14,658 bases of DNA from an uncultured Acidimicrobiia bacterium (GTDB lineage Bacteria > Actinomycetota > Acidimicrobiia > Spongiisociales > JAENVV01): positions 1 through 14,658 of the forward strand of contig CAJQPD010000008.1 in assembly GCA_905480085.1 (NCBI GenBank), read 5' to 3'. The translations under genes and the position numbers were made by a program. Shown one piece after another: positions 1-6,328 of this stretch. The notes beneath the pieces were generated by a model. That model searched no databases and was not told where the DNA came from. It was given only the letters and a program-made list of their open reading frames with translations. Within the stretch, counting starts at the first letter, position 1, and every line of letters starts with the position of its first letter.

Positions 1-1
1 G

Positions 2-94
2 TTTCTGCCCTTTGGGTCTGCCGGTGATGTCCTGACCTATTGCCGTCTCGACGCCGAATCGGTGGTCGATCGGGTGTTAGCCCTCAACGGTTGA
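2..94 (+). CDS. 3' end of an unidentified protein (partial)
   Basis: An open frame runs in from the left edge and ends at TGA 92-94, giving about 30 residues (ending ...DRVLALNG). Its third codon positions are mostly G or C, like the surrounding genes, and it would converge tail to tail with the MscS-like gene, overlapping it by 18 bp. I do not recognise the family, and a 30-codon open run can occur by chance, so this is only a candidate for the end of a gene lying mostly outside the window. Confidence 0.33.
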   Translation, partial: FLPFGSAGDVLTYCRLDAESVVDRVLALNG

Positions 95-805
95 TGCCCC
101 CTCCGGGGAGGTTTCGACTCCGATGGGGTTCAGGAGGAGTAGCTCGTTGGGAACCTCGATCCGGGAACCTGGTTCCGTTTCCACAAGCACCGAAGAGGAT
201 CCGAACCCAACAATTTTGCCTTGAAAACCAGGACCGCTGATGGTCGTGCCCATGGCAAACCGGTCAGACACGTGGCGGCCGGCGGCAATCTGACGGGCGA
301 GGGGAACCGATCCAAGTCCGATCGCCAGCGCGGCGGCCAGCGCAATGGCGGCAGCTGCCGCGGTAATGAGGATTAGAAGCAGCTGGGTCGAAACGCCGAG
401 TTCGTCGAGTGCGATGATCGCCCCGAATGTCACGACGGTGATGCGCACGGCTTTGTCAGCCCTCGATGCCACGACACTCGACCACGACCGGAGCGCTCGT
501 CCGGTCAGCGTCCCGGCAATCCGGCCAAGGACGAGCGCGGCCACAATGATCAGACCGGCGAGGAGCAAACTCGGTATGGACTTGACCATTGTCACGATCA
601 GGGTGTCCGTTGTCTCCGGGTTGAAAGCAACCGCCACCGCGCCCAACCCAACGAGGACCGCCGCCAGTCCTATGAACGTAACGACGCTCTTGTGCCAATC
701 TTCCCCGATAAGAGGCCTGGCGTACCGACGAATGAATCGCGTGGCGAGCATACCGATGATGACGACGGCGACGACGACACCCCCGACGACGAAGAACTCA
801 TCCAT
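77..805 (-). CDS. small MscS-like / conserved-TM-helix membrane protein
   Basis: A 242-residue integral membrane protein with about five hydrophobic segments (near residues 5-22, 41-60, 75-95, 118-137 and 143-165). A short soluble C-terminal part follows. Its FAMGTTISG...GKIVGFGSSSVLVET...EVPNELLL pattern resembles the beta-domain after the pore helix of MscS channels. It lacks the large C-terminal alpha/beta vestibule of MscS. The ATG at 805 was chosen over the longer open frame to 988 because the longer version reads through the anti-sigma gene out of frame, and because GAAAGG lies at a suitable distance upstream, inside the end of the anti-sigma gene. The start is 5 bp past the anti-sigma stop, so translation is probably coupled. 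Family knowledge suggests a mechanosensitive-type channel or regulator. As the only membrane protein of this operon it could be the sensor for a soluble anti-sigma factor, which is inference. Confidence 0.82.
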   Translation of the reverse strand: MDEFFVVGGVVVAVVIIGMLATRFIRRYARPLIGEDWHKSVVTFIGLAAVLVGLGAVAVAFNPETTDTLIVTMVKSIPSLLLAGLIIVAALVLGRIAGTLTGRALRSWSSVVASRADKAVRITVVTFGAIIALDELGVSTQLLLILITAAAAAIALAAALAIGLGSVPLARQIAAGRHVSDRFAMGTTISGPGFQGKIVGFGSSSVLVETEPGSRIEVPNELLLLNPIGVETSPEGASTVEG

Positions 806-810
806 TTTGG

Positions 811-1074
811 TCAGCCTTTCATTAGGTAGTGCAGAGCAGATTTGGCGAAGCGCGAACTCACGTCGACGGCGGCTTCCAATGTCTCGCGCGTGAACGAATG
901 GATCCGGATGGCCCGCATGGTCTGTTCGATGTAATTCGACGTAGATTCGTCCAGGGTGGCCTCCATCCGCGCCTGGCAAACGATGCAATCGGCGACATGG
1001 TCAATGAGTTCGTCTGAGGTACCGGCCAGGAAGTGCTCGAAGGCCTCGTCGCTGATCCCACAGGTCACTTCCAT
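811..1074 (-). CDS. zinc-binding (ZAS-type) anti-sigma factor
   Basis: An 87-residue protein carrying H26-x3-C30-x2-C33 (HVADCIVC), the core of the zinc-binding anti-sigma domain, directly after an ECF sigma gene. The two genes overlap by 10 bp (ATG 1074, sigma stop at 1065-1067), the usual arrangement for co-translated sigma/anti-sigma pairs. AGGA lies about 8 nt upstream of the ATG. It should bind and hold the upstream sigma factor. There is no transmembrane segment, unlike many anti-sigma factors, so it is either a soluble thiol/zinc sensor like RsrA or relies on a separate membrane partner. The MscS-like protein encoded 5 bp downstream is the obvious candidate. The C-terminal half (residues 45-87) is predicted helical and unremarkable. 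Confidence 0.85.
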   Translation of the reverse strand: MEVTCGISDEAFEHFLAGTSDELIDHVADCIVCQARMEATLDESTSNYIEQTMRAIRIHSFTRETLEAAVDVSSRFAKSALHYLMKG

Positions 1075-1598
1075 GGTTCCATCCTGTCCATCATGACGCT
1101 GCGGGCCCGGTGAATCCGGGTGCGGACCGTGTTGAGAGGGACGCCGAGTTGCTCGGCGATCTCCTGATAGGACGCCCCATCGATTTCCCGGAGGCGATAG
1201 GGTTGGCGAAGTTCCTCGGGAAGAGCGGCAATCGCAGTGTCCCAGGCTTCGTTGACCTCGTCAGCCATCGCCAGCGATTCAGCTGATCGCGCCGGCGCCG
1301 GCTCAACGGAGATTTCCGATGTTGACTCCCGGGAACGCTGGACGTGGTTGAGAGCCAGATTCGTGGCAATCCGGTAGACCCACGAGCGGAACTGGGCGTC
1401 GCCCCGGAAGTCGTCGAGTTTTCGCCAGGCACGGAACATGGCTTCCTGTGCAAGGTCCTCGGCGGTTGCCCGGTTGCGGACGACGCGCATGGTGGAGGCC
1501 ACGATGAATGCTTGATGGCGGCGCACGAGGATCTCAAACGCGGCCACATTGCCGCCCCGGGCGGTATCGACGAGTTCTTGATCAGTCCAATGGTCCAA
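1065..1598 (-). CDS. ECF (group IV) RNA polymerase sigma factor
   Basis: A 177-residue sigma factor of the RpoE/SigH type. Region 2 is visible at about residues 20-90 (FEILVRRHQAF, then AEDLAQEAMFRAWRKL and FRSWVYRIATNLALN), a short linker follows, and region 4 is at about 120-172 (LPEELRQPYRLREIDG, YQEIAEQLGVPLNTVRTRIH). There is no region 1.1 or 3, as expected for ECF factors. The only start consistent with the full N-terminus is TTG at 1598. An in-frame TAA sits at 1611-1613 with no ATG or GTG between, and I see no good Shine-Dalgarno, so translation may be weak. It heads an operon with its anti-sigma factor. A GAACTT-N16-GTC promoter 40-65 bp upstream (1639-1663) suggests the factor activates its own operon. 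Confidence 0.93.
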   Translation of the reverse strand: MDHWTDQELVDTARGGNVAAFEILVRRHQAFIVASTMRVVRNRATAEDLAQEAMFRAWRKLDDFRGDAQFRSWVYRIATNLALNHVQRSRESTSEISVEPAPARSAESLAMADEVNEAWDTAIAALPEELRQPYRLREIDGASYQEIAEQLGVPLNTVRTRIHRARSVMMDRMEPWK

Positions 1599-1638
1599 GG
1601 GATTGACATGTTAGGTCCGGACTCGTGCACGGCGCTTT

Positions 1639-1663
1639 GACACAAAAGGGTGTTGAAAAGTTC
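1639..1663 (-). promoter_or_regulatory. ECF-type promoter of the sigma/anti-sigma operon
   Basis: On the minus strand GAACTT (1663-1658) is followed by 16 nt and GTCAAA (1641-1636). This matches the RpoE-class pattern GAACTT-N15/16-GTC. The predicted start of transcription is near 1630, leaving roughly 30 nt before the TTG start codon of the sigma gene. The spacing and position fit autoregulation. Not tested, and the specificity of this sigma factor is inferred from the ECF class. Confidence 0.62.
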
Positions 1664-1682
1664 TTGCCCTTGTCAAGAACTT
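1658..1682. repeat. perfect inverted repeat carrying both -35 elements
   Basis: AAGTTCTTG (1658-1666) and CAAGAACTT (1674-1682) are exact reverse complements separated by 7 nt. Each arm contains GAACTT reading outward, so the same palindrome supplies the -35 hexamer of a promoter in each direction. It could also be bound by a dimeric regulator. Confidence 0.9.
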
Positions 1683-1704
1683 CGCGGTGTCGGGTGGGTC
1701 CTAT
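1677..1704 (+). promoter_or_regulatory. ECF-type promoter of the divergent channel genes
   Basis: GAACTT (1677-1682), 15 nt, then GTCCTAT (1698-1704), matching the RpoE-class GAACTT-N15-GTC pattern. The start of transcription would fall near 1710, about 25 nt before the ATG at 1735, leaving room for the strong GAGGAGG ribosome site at 1722-1728. It places the TM-helix gene under the divergently encoded sigma factor. Confidence 0.62.
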
Positions 1705-1734
1705 CGAGTAGTACTGCCGACGAGGAGGAACCAC

Positions 1735-2421
1735 ATGCTTGCACAGGTAGATGTCAGTAGTTTCACAGATGGTGTTTCGCAAGGTTTGCGCAACGCTTGG
1801 GCCGGGGTGATCGAATTCGCACCGAAGCTGATCGGTGCCTTCATTATCTTGTTGGTGGGCTGGTTTGTCGCCAGAATCATTCGTACCGTTTTTGAGAACG
1901 TCCTGATGCGCCTCGGGTTGGATCGTCTTCTCGATCGTGCCGGCCTCTCCGGTGCGCTCCAAAAAGCGGGATACACGGCGAGTTCGCTGGTCTCGAGGAT
2001 TATCTATTGGATGGCATTGCTGGTGGTCTTGCTGATGGCCGCTGAGGTTTTGAACGTCGCATCGTTGACGGTTCTCCTCGCCGCCTTGCTGGCGTATCTC
2101 CCGTTGGTGGCCGTGGCGATCGTCATCGTGGTGATTGCCGCTGCCATCGGATCGTTTGTGGCCGATGTCTCCGCGCCCTGGGCCGAGGCGCAGGGTGTGG
2201 CGTGGGTGTCCAAAGCGGCTCGCTGGACGTTCATCGTCGTTGGTGGTTTTGCCGCTCTCAACACCCTTGGGGTGGCGTCCGACATCGTGAACACATTGTT
2301 CATCGCGGTGGTCGCCAGTACGGGCGTGGCAGTGGCGATTGCCTTCGGAGTTGGCGGGATTAAGCCTGCCGAGGACTACTGGCGCAAGATGCTCCCCAAT
2401 AACGACGGCAGCAACAACTAG
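1735..2421 (+). CDS. conserved-TM-helix (mechanosensitive channel-like) membrane protein
   Basis: A 228-residue protein, almost all membrane, with the 'conserved TM helix' signature of small-conductance channel relatives. It has two similar blocks. One begins near residue 20 (LRNAWAGVIEFAPKLIGAFI, then VGWFVARIIRTVFENVL). The other begins near residue 90 (YLPLVAVAIVIVVIAAAIG, then FVADV). A last hydrophobic stretch (about 165-210) ends in a glycine/alanine-rich helix like an MscS pore helix (VASTGVAVAIAFGVGGIKPA), but no beta-domain follows. The ATG at 1735 is chosen for its GAGGAGG at 1722-1728; the frame is open further upstream but overlaps the promoter. It is divergent from the sigma operon and followed by a hairpin and then a full MscS gene. 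Probably a channel subunit or accessory membrane protein. Substrate and gating are unknown. Confidence 0.83.
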   Translation: MLAQVDVSSFTDGVSQGLRNAWAGVIEFAPKLIGAFIILLVGWFVARIIRTVFENVLMRLGLDRLLDRAGLSGALQKAGYTASSLVSRIIYWMALLVVLLMAAEVLNVASLTVLLAALLAYLPLVAVAIVIVVIAAAIGSFVADVSAPWAEAQGVAWVSKAARWTFIVVGGFAALNTLGVASDIVNTLFIAVVASTGVAVAIAFGVGGIKPAEDYWRKMLPNNDGSNN

Positions 2422-2436
2422 GACCGGTATGGTTGG

Positions 2437-2470
2437 AGGTGCGGGGCTCGGTCGGGTCCCGCACCTTCTT
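2437..2470 (+). terminator. intergenic terminator-like hairpin
   Basis: AGGTGCGGG (2437-2445) pairs perfectly with CCCGCACCT (2458-2466) across a 12-nt loop, followed by a short T-rich TCTT. It begins 15 bp after the TM-helix gene stop and ends 20 bp before the mscS start. The weak T-tract suggests partial termination, lowering mscS expression relative to the first gene. It also argues against a TTG start for mscS at 2433, which would lie at the base of the hairpin. Confidence 0.6.
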
Positions 2471-2486
2471 AGTGGGGGAGACGTTC

Positions 2487-3401
2487 GTGACCAACTTGTT
2501 CACCCAGATGGGTTTGGACCCCGTAATCGCCGGCAAGACGATCGGGTCGGTTGTTGTCGTGTTGATCGTGATCCTCGCCCGATGGGCGGCCCTTCGCACC
2601 ATTCACCGAACCCAGGAACCAGAGTTCTCATATCGTGCCGACAAGGGTTTGGCTTATTCGGCGGTGATCCTCATCGGCATCTCCCTTGCCTGGATCTGGG
2701 TGGATGCTTTCAGTAATCTCGCCACCTACATCGGCATTGTGTCGGCTGGTATTGCCATCAGTCTGTCCGATCTACTCAAGAACATCGTCGGGTGGGCCTT
2801 CATTCTCATTCGACGGCCATTCAAGATTGGTGACCGTATCGAAGTTGGTGGACTCAAGGGGGATGTGGTCGACGTTCGCCTTTTCCGTTTCACCTTGCTC
2901 GAAGTCGGCGGTCACATGGTTGACGCTGATCAATCGACAGGTCGACTGCTTCACGTCCCGAACGGTGTCGTCTTCACCCAGTCGATCGCCAATTACACCG
3001 AAGGCTTTGAGTATGTCTGGCACGAGCTCGCCGTTCTTGTCACCTTTGAATCGGACTGGCGCTTGGCTCGGGCGATTGTCGAGAAAGCCGTGAAAGAACA
3101 TGGCATTGGCTCGCTTGAGACAAGCGCGGCCGAGCTTCGCAAGACGGCCCGTAAATACAACATAAAGGTGGGCTCGCTTTCTCCGATCGTCTATATGACG
3201 GTCAAAGATTCGGGTGTTCAGCTAACCGGCAGGTTTCTGGTTGACCCTCGCAAGCGACGGGGTGCCGATGAAGCGGCTTGGACAGTGATCCTCGATGGCT
3301 TCGCCGCCGAACCGGGCGTCGATCTTGCCTATCCCACCTACCGGAACATTGTTGACATCTCCGATACGGGCAAGAACGTATCCGATAAGGGTGGGTCATA
3401 G
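2487..3401 (+). CDS. MscS-family mechanosensitive ion channel
   Basis: A 304-residue channel protein. TM1 (about residues 16-38) and TM2 (about 52-72) are followed by the pore helix region (IGIVSAGIAISLSDLLKNIV) and the MscS beta-domain (RRPFKIGDRIEVGGLKGDVV, then LLHVPNGVVFTQSIANYT). A C-terminal alpha/beta domain forms the cytoplasmic vestibule. Family members open under membrane tension and release solutes on hypo-osmotic shock. Start GTG 2487 was selected because GGGGGAG (2474-2480) lies 6 nt upstream. A TTG at 2433 would extend the frame through a hairpin with no ribosome site. It is third in the run of mechanosensitive-type proteins around the ECF sigma gene and may be co-transcribed with the gene at 1735 by readthrough. 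The stop is TAG. Confidence 0.92.
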   Translation: MTNLFTQMGLDPVIAGKTIGSVVVVLIVILARWAALRTIHRTQEPEFSYRADKGLAYSAVILIGISLAWIWVDAFSNLATYIGIVSAGIAISLSDLLKNIVGWAFILIRRPFKIGDRIEVGGLKGDVVDVRLFRFTLLEVGGHMVDADQSTGRLLHVPNGVVFTQSIANYTEGFEYVWHELAVLVTFESDWRLARAIVEKAVKEHGIGSLETSAAELRKTARKYNIKVGSLSPIVYMTVKDSGVQLTGRFLVDPRKRRGADEAAWTVILDGFAAEPGVDLAYPTYRNIVDISDTGKNVSDKGGS

Positions 3402-3543
3402 TCCTGTCATGAAGGCCCACCGACCCGGAGGTGATCGGTGACGTCGAGCCCATCCCGACCGTTGAGGCAGACTCCAGGTAGCGGGGTTTCGTTCCTAATG
3501 CTGCGCACCCGTTACTCTGCGTCGAGCAGCGTTGGAGGGCATG

Positions 3544-4056
3544 ATGGAAACTGATATCGATGTGATCGTCGAGATCCCGCGGGGCTCGCGCAACAAGTAC
3601 GAGGTCGATCACGTTACGGGTGAAATCTGGCTTGATCGCACGCTGTTTACGGCTACCCAGTACCCGGCTGATTACGGCTTCGTCCCCGACACGCTTGCCG
3701 AAGATGGCGACCCGCTCGATGTGCTCGTCCTCGTGGACGAACCGACTTTTCCGGGCTGTCGCGTCCGGGCTCGAGCGATCGGGGTTTGCTGGATGACCGA
3801 TGAGGCTGGTCCCGATGCCAAGGTACTCGCCGTTCCGCGGAGCGATGCCCGCTGGGCCACCACGAATGATCTCGGAGATGTTCCACCGTTTCTCCTGCAG
3901 GAGATTCAGCACTTCTTTGAAGTCTATAAGGCTCTGGAGCCGTCCAAGATGTCCGATGTCGGCGACTGGGAGGGCGTAACCGGAGCTGTCAAAGAGATCC
4001 TGGCAGCCCGCCAGCGCTTCCTGGACGCTTCCAAGGACCTGACGGCGCATCCCTAG
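3544..4056 (+). CDS. ppa: inorganic pyrophosphatase (family I, soluble)
   Basis: A 170-residue cytoplasmic enzyme that hydrolyses diphosphate to two phosphates and so pulls nucleotide, amino acid and tRNA-charging reactions forward. The family I signature D-G-D-P-L-D-V is at residues 54-60 and supplies Mg2+-binding aspartates. IPRGSRNKYE (11-20) contains the conserved Lys/Glu that contact substrate, and PADYGFVP (41-48) is typical. The length is normal for bacterial hexameric enzymes. GGAGGG at 3534-3539 favours the ATG at 3544; ATG 3541 and TTG 3532 are in frame but too close to or overlap that site. A possible TANNNT -10 (TACTCT, 3513-3518) lies just upstream, without a clear -35. It stands alone, with 142 bp of apparently non-coding DNA before it and 226 bp after it. 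Confidence 0.97.
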   Translation: METDIDVIVEIPRGSRNKYEVDHVTGEIWLDRTLFTATQYPADYGFVPDTLAEDGDPLDVLVLVDEPTFPGCRVRARAIGVCWMTDEAGPDAKVLAVPRSDARWATTNDLGDVPPFLLQEIQHFFEVYKALEPSKMSDVGDWEGVTGAVKEILAARQRFLDASKDLTAHP

Positions 4057-4090
4057 GGATGGGCGTTGTGGCCGATGCTTCCACGGCGAC

Positions 4091-4246
4091 ATGGCTGACG
4101 TCCGATCACTCGTGGATCATCCTGGCCGGAACCTTCTTCTTCGATGACTCGGCCGTGTTGCAGTCGTGCTTGGTCTCAACGCCCTCTTCTTTGCCGGGGC
4201 TCTCTTTAGACTGCTCACGCTCGGTCGAACCCGGGAAGCGGCCTGA
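4091..4246 (+). pseudogene. possible broken small single-pass membrane protein
   Basis: From ATG 4091 one frame reads MADVRSLVDHPGRNLLLR, then TGA at 4145-4147, then continues open for 32 codons with a hydrophobic stretch (VAVVLGLNALFFAGALFRLL) and an Arg-rich tail before TGA 4244-4246. The parts join sensibly if the TGA were TGG (Trp). There is no clear ribosome site and no recognised family. This is a tentative reading of the gap between ppa and the MtfA-type gene; the gap may simply be non-coding. Confidence 0.25.
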
Positions 4247-4282
4247 ATCTCTCATGGGGAGTGCATCTACCTCAGGTCAATC

Positions 4283-5044
4283 ATGGAACGAGTGAACCGT
4301 CGGGCATCCCGAGCCCTGAAAACACCTTTTGAGGAATCGGATCGACAGCTGTTGGCTGCCCGGCTCAGCTGGTGGTCGAACCTCGAACCCACCGAACGCC
4401 TCCGGATGGAAGAGCTCATCCGGGTCTTCCTGGTCGACAAATCCATTGAGGGAGTGTTCGGGTATACACCCGACGGTGAGGTCCGGATGCTGATTGCTGC
4501 CCAGGCATGCCTGTTGATTCTTGGACTTGACTATGGCTTCTACGACGACGTATCCGCCATCGTCGTCTCGCCAGGGGTCGTCGTCCAGAAGGGATCCCGT
4601 CGACTCGACGGGGGAGTGGTGAGTGACGATCATCCGAGGCTCGCCGGTCAGGCAATGTTGCATGGCCCGGTGTTATTGGTCTGGGATCGGGTCGCCAATG
4701 ATGCCCGCCATCCCGAGCGCGGCCACAATGTCGTATTTCATGAATTTGCTCACAAGCTCGACATGCGCAATGGCACGGCCGATGGGCTGCCACCTCTTAC
4801 CGCCACCCTGTCCGAGCGCTGGCGGGCACAGATGCCAGTGCTGCTGGCGAGGCTACGGGCCGGAGAGCTCATGCCGGTAGATGCCTACGCGGCTACGAAT
4901 CCTGCGGAATTTCTGGCGGTCGTAACCGAAGCGTTTTTTGTGTTGCCGACCGAACTGGCGGACGCCGAACCGGAGCTGTACGCCCTGCTTCAGGCGTTTT
5001 ATCGGCAGGATCCGGGGGCCAGGGATGGCTCCCGGCAACGATGA
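4283..5044 (+). CDS. mtfA: MtfA-type zinc metallopeptidase (M90 family)
   Basis: A 253-residue soluble protein. The zinc site HEFAH is at residues 153-157. Downstream, NPAEFLAVVTEAFF (206-219) supplies the third ligand, Glu216, as in MtfA/Mlc titration factor A and related anthrax lethal factor-like folds. In E. coli MtfA binds the glucose repressor Mlc and has aminopeptidase activity. There is no Mlc or PTS gene here, so in this organism only the peptidase role is safe to infer. The N-terminal two thirds match the family in layout (FEESDRQLLAARLSWWSNLE at 16-35, GLDYGFYDDV at 81-90). ATG 4283 has only a weak AGG at 4274-4276 upstream. It is followed 39 bp later by the DUF1003 gene. Confidence 0.9.
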   Translation: MERVNRRASRALKTPFEESDRQLLAARLSWWSNLEPTERLRMEELIRVFLVDKSIEGVFGYTPDGEVRMLIAAQACLLILGLDYGFYDDVSAIVVSPGVVVQKGSRRLDGGVVSDDHPRLAGQAMLHGPVLLVWDRVANDARHPERGHNVVFHEFAHKLDMRNGTADGLPPLTATLSERWRAQMPVLLARLRAGELMPVDAYAATNPAEFLAVVTEAFFVLPTELADAEPELYALLQAFYRQDPGARDGSRQR

Positions 5045-5083
5045 TCGTCGAGGCCTAGAACACGAGGAGGCAAGGAGAACGGA

Positions 5084-5577
5084 ATGGAAACTCACGCAGA
5101 ACGAGTGGTCAAATCGGTCGAGCATTTGCAGGAGCTTTTGGGGGTGACGCCTTTGGGCGCAAGGCGGAAGCATTCGCCAGGTTCTTTGGAACGCCAAGGT
5201 TCCTGATCGGTCAGACCTTCCTGGTTATCGCCTGGATTGTCGTGAACGGAGTGGCAGTTGCCAAGCGGTGGGATCCGTATCCCTTCATTCTCCTCAACCT
5301 GGCCTTTTCACTGCAGGCAGCGTACGCGGCGTCTCTCATCCTGCTTGCCCAAACCCGCCAGGCCGATCGGGACAAGGCCAAAAGTGCCCATGACATCAAG
5401 CATCGCGAAGACCTCGCAGCGAGTTTCATCCAACGCCAGGAGTTGGTCGCGCAGCAAAACGTCGACCTGAAGGAATTGCTCGAACTCAACACCCGGTTGA
5501 CGAACCAGATTGACCGTCTAACTGCGGAAATCCACCAGAACGTGGTAACGGCCGGATCAGGTTCTCCAACGAATTAG
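5084..5577 (+). pseudogene. DUF1003 membrane protein, frame-disrupted
   Basis: The DUF1003 family is recognisable over its whole length but spread over three frames. METHAERVVKSVEHLQELLG is in one frame from ATG 5084, which has AGGAGG and AAGGAG upstream. GDAFGR follows in a second (5143-5160), then AEAFARFFGTPRFLIGQTF in a third (5163-5219). LVIAWIVVNG, then WDPYPFILLNLAFSLQAAYA and the coiled tail, run in the second frame again to TAG 5577. Restoring one base in the G-run 5140-5144, one near 5160-5162 and removing one C from the CCC at 5219-5221 gives a 164-residue protein of normal family size. It would have two TM helices and a C-terminal coiled coil (about residues 110-155). Function is unknown in the family. 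A residual ORF from GTG 5242 keeps only TM2 and the coil. The cause is either real decay or assembly indels. Confidence 0.8.
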
Positions 5578-5639
5578 GTGCGATGTTGGTTGGAAGGCCA
5601 TAAGCTTTAACGGAGTCATTCCTCACTATTGGAGAGACC

Positions 5640-6296
5640 ATGCAGCTGAAGCTTGATACCCAGCTACGACTCGCCGATGAAGCAGAGTGTCGGCTCCGGG
5701 ACATAGTCGTCGATCCGAATCGCAAAACCGTCACGCATCTTGTGGTGTGCCCGGTCCATCGCGAACACCAGTCACGGCTCGTTCCGATCGCCGACATAGC
5801 TTCTGAAGCTGATGGCCTGCTTCGACTCAAGTGCGATCGGGCAGAATTCGACCACTATCCCTACGTCGAATCGACGTCGTTTGTCGGTATTGACGAGCCG
5901 ATTACTGTCGAAGATGGCTGGGAGATTGGCATTGAGCGCGTTCTGACGTTGCCGGGGTTTTCATCCGAACTTCCCGAAAGTGGACTCCCCTTCGACAGCT
6001 TCGTGGAAGTCGCCTTTGACGTGATCCCGGAGCACACGGTGGAGATCCGGAGCGAGAGTGTTGTACATCTTGCCGACGGGGATCGGGCTGGCCACGTCGA
6101 AGGGTTTGTCATCGATGGCAAGGGTGCGGTGACGCACGTCGTGTTACGACGTGGTCACTTGTGGGGCAAACGGGACATTGCCATTCCCATTGGAGCCATC
6201 AATCGGATCGGTCTTGACGAAGTGTCTCTGCGACTCACCAAGGATGAGGTTGATGCCCTACCCCATGTCCCAGCCTCCGGCCGCGACGACGGATAG
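5640..6296 (+). CDS. protein with two PRC-barrel-like domains
   Basis: A 218-residue soluble protein. The N-terminal block (about residues 4-72: AECRLRDIVVDPNRKTVTHL, then RLVPIADIASEADGLLRL) and the C-terminal block (about 140-210: GDRAGHVEGFVIDGKGAVTH, then IAIPIGAINRIGLDEVSLRL) have the same pattern. Each has a short beta strand, a turn, 'V.HLVV/VVLR', then a P-I-A/I hinge, as in PRC-barrel domains known from photosynthetic reaction centre H subunit and RimM. Such stand-alone proteins are common in actinobacteria, and their roles are mostly unknown. There is no signal peptide or TM segment. GGAGAG at 5631-5636 sets the ATG at 5640. It ends 32 bp before the convergent CorA gene. Confidence 0.75.
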   Translation: MQLKLDTQLRLADEAECRLRDIVVDPNRKTVTHLVVCPVHREHQSRLVPIADIASEADGLLRLKCDRAEFDHYPYVESTSFVGIDEPITVEDGWEIGIERVLTLPGFSSELPESGLPFDSFVEVAFDVIPEHTVEIRSESVVHLADGDRAGHVEGFVIDGKGAVTHVVLRRGHLWGKRDIAIPIGAINRIGLDEVSLRLTKDEVDALPHVPASGRDDG

Positions 6297-6328
6297 GCAC
6301 CGAGACGACCGGGTGCGGATCGGCTGTG

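Noticed and set aside
345..893. 182-codon plus-strand open frame
   Set aside because: It lies antisense to the MscS-like gene, which has clear family features; the frame is low-complexity Ser/Thr/Arg-rich and has no ribosome site.
2433..2486. Upstream TTG start for mscS
   Set aside because: It would place the N-terminus inside the hairpin at 2437-2466 with no ribosome site, whereas GTG 2487 has GGGGGAG 6 nt upstream.
3419..3441. CACCGA/TCGGTG hairpin after mscS as a terminator
   Set aside because: It has only a 6-bp stem with an 11-nt loop and no T-run; too weak to call.
3202..4092. 296-codon minus-strand open frame
   Set aside because: It runs opposite the mscS end and all of ppa, whose identities are certain; its composition is that of a shadow frame.
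4059..4295. 78-codon plus-strand frame after ppa
   Set aside because: It overlaps the start of the MtfA-type gene and has no ribosome site or recognisable sequence; another frame in the same gap looks slightly more protein-like.
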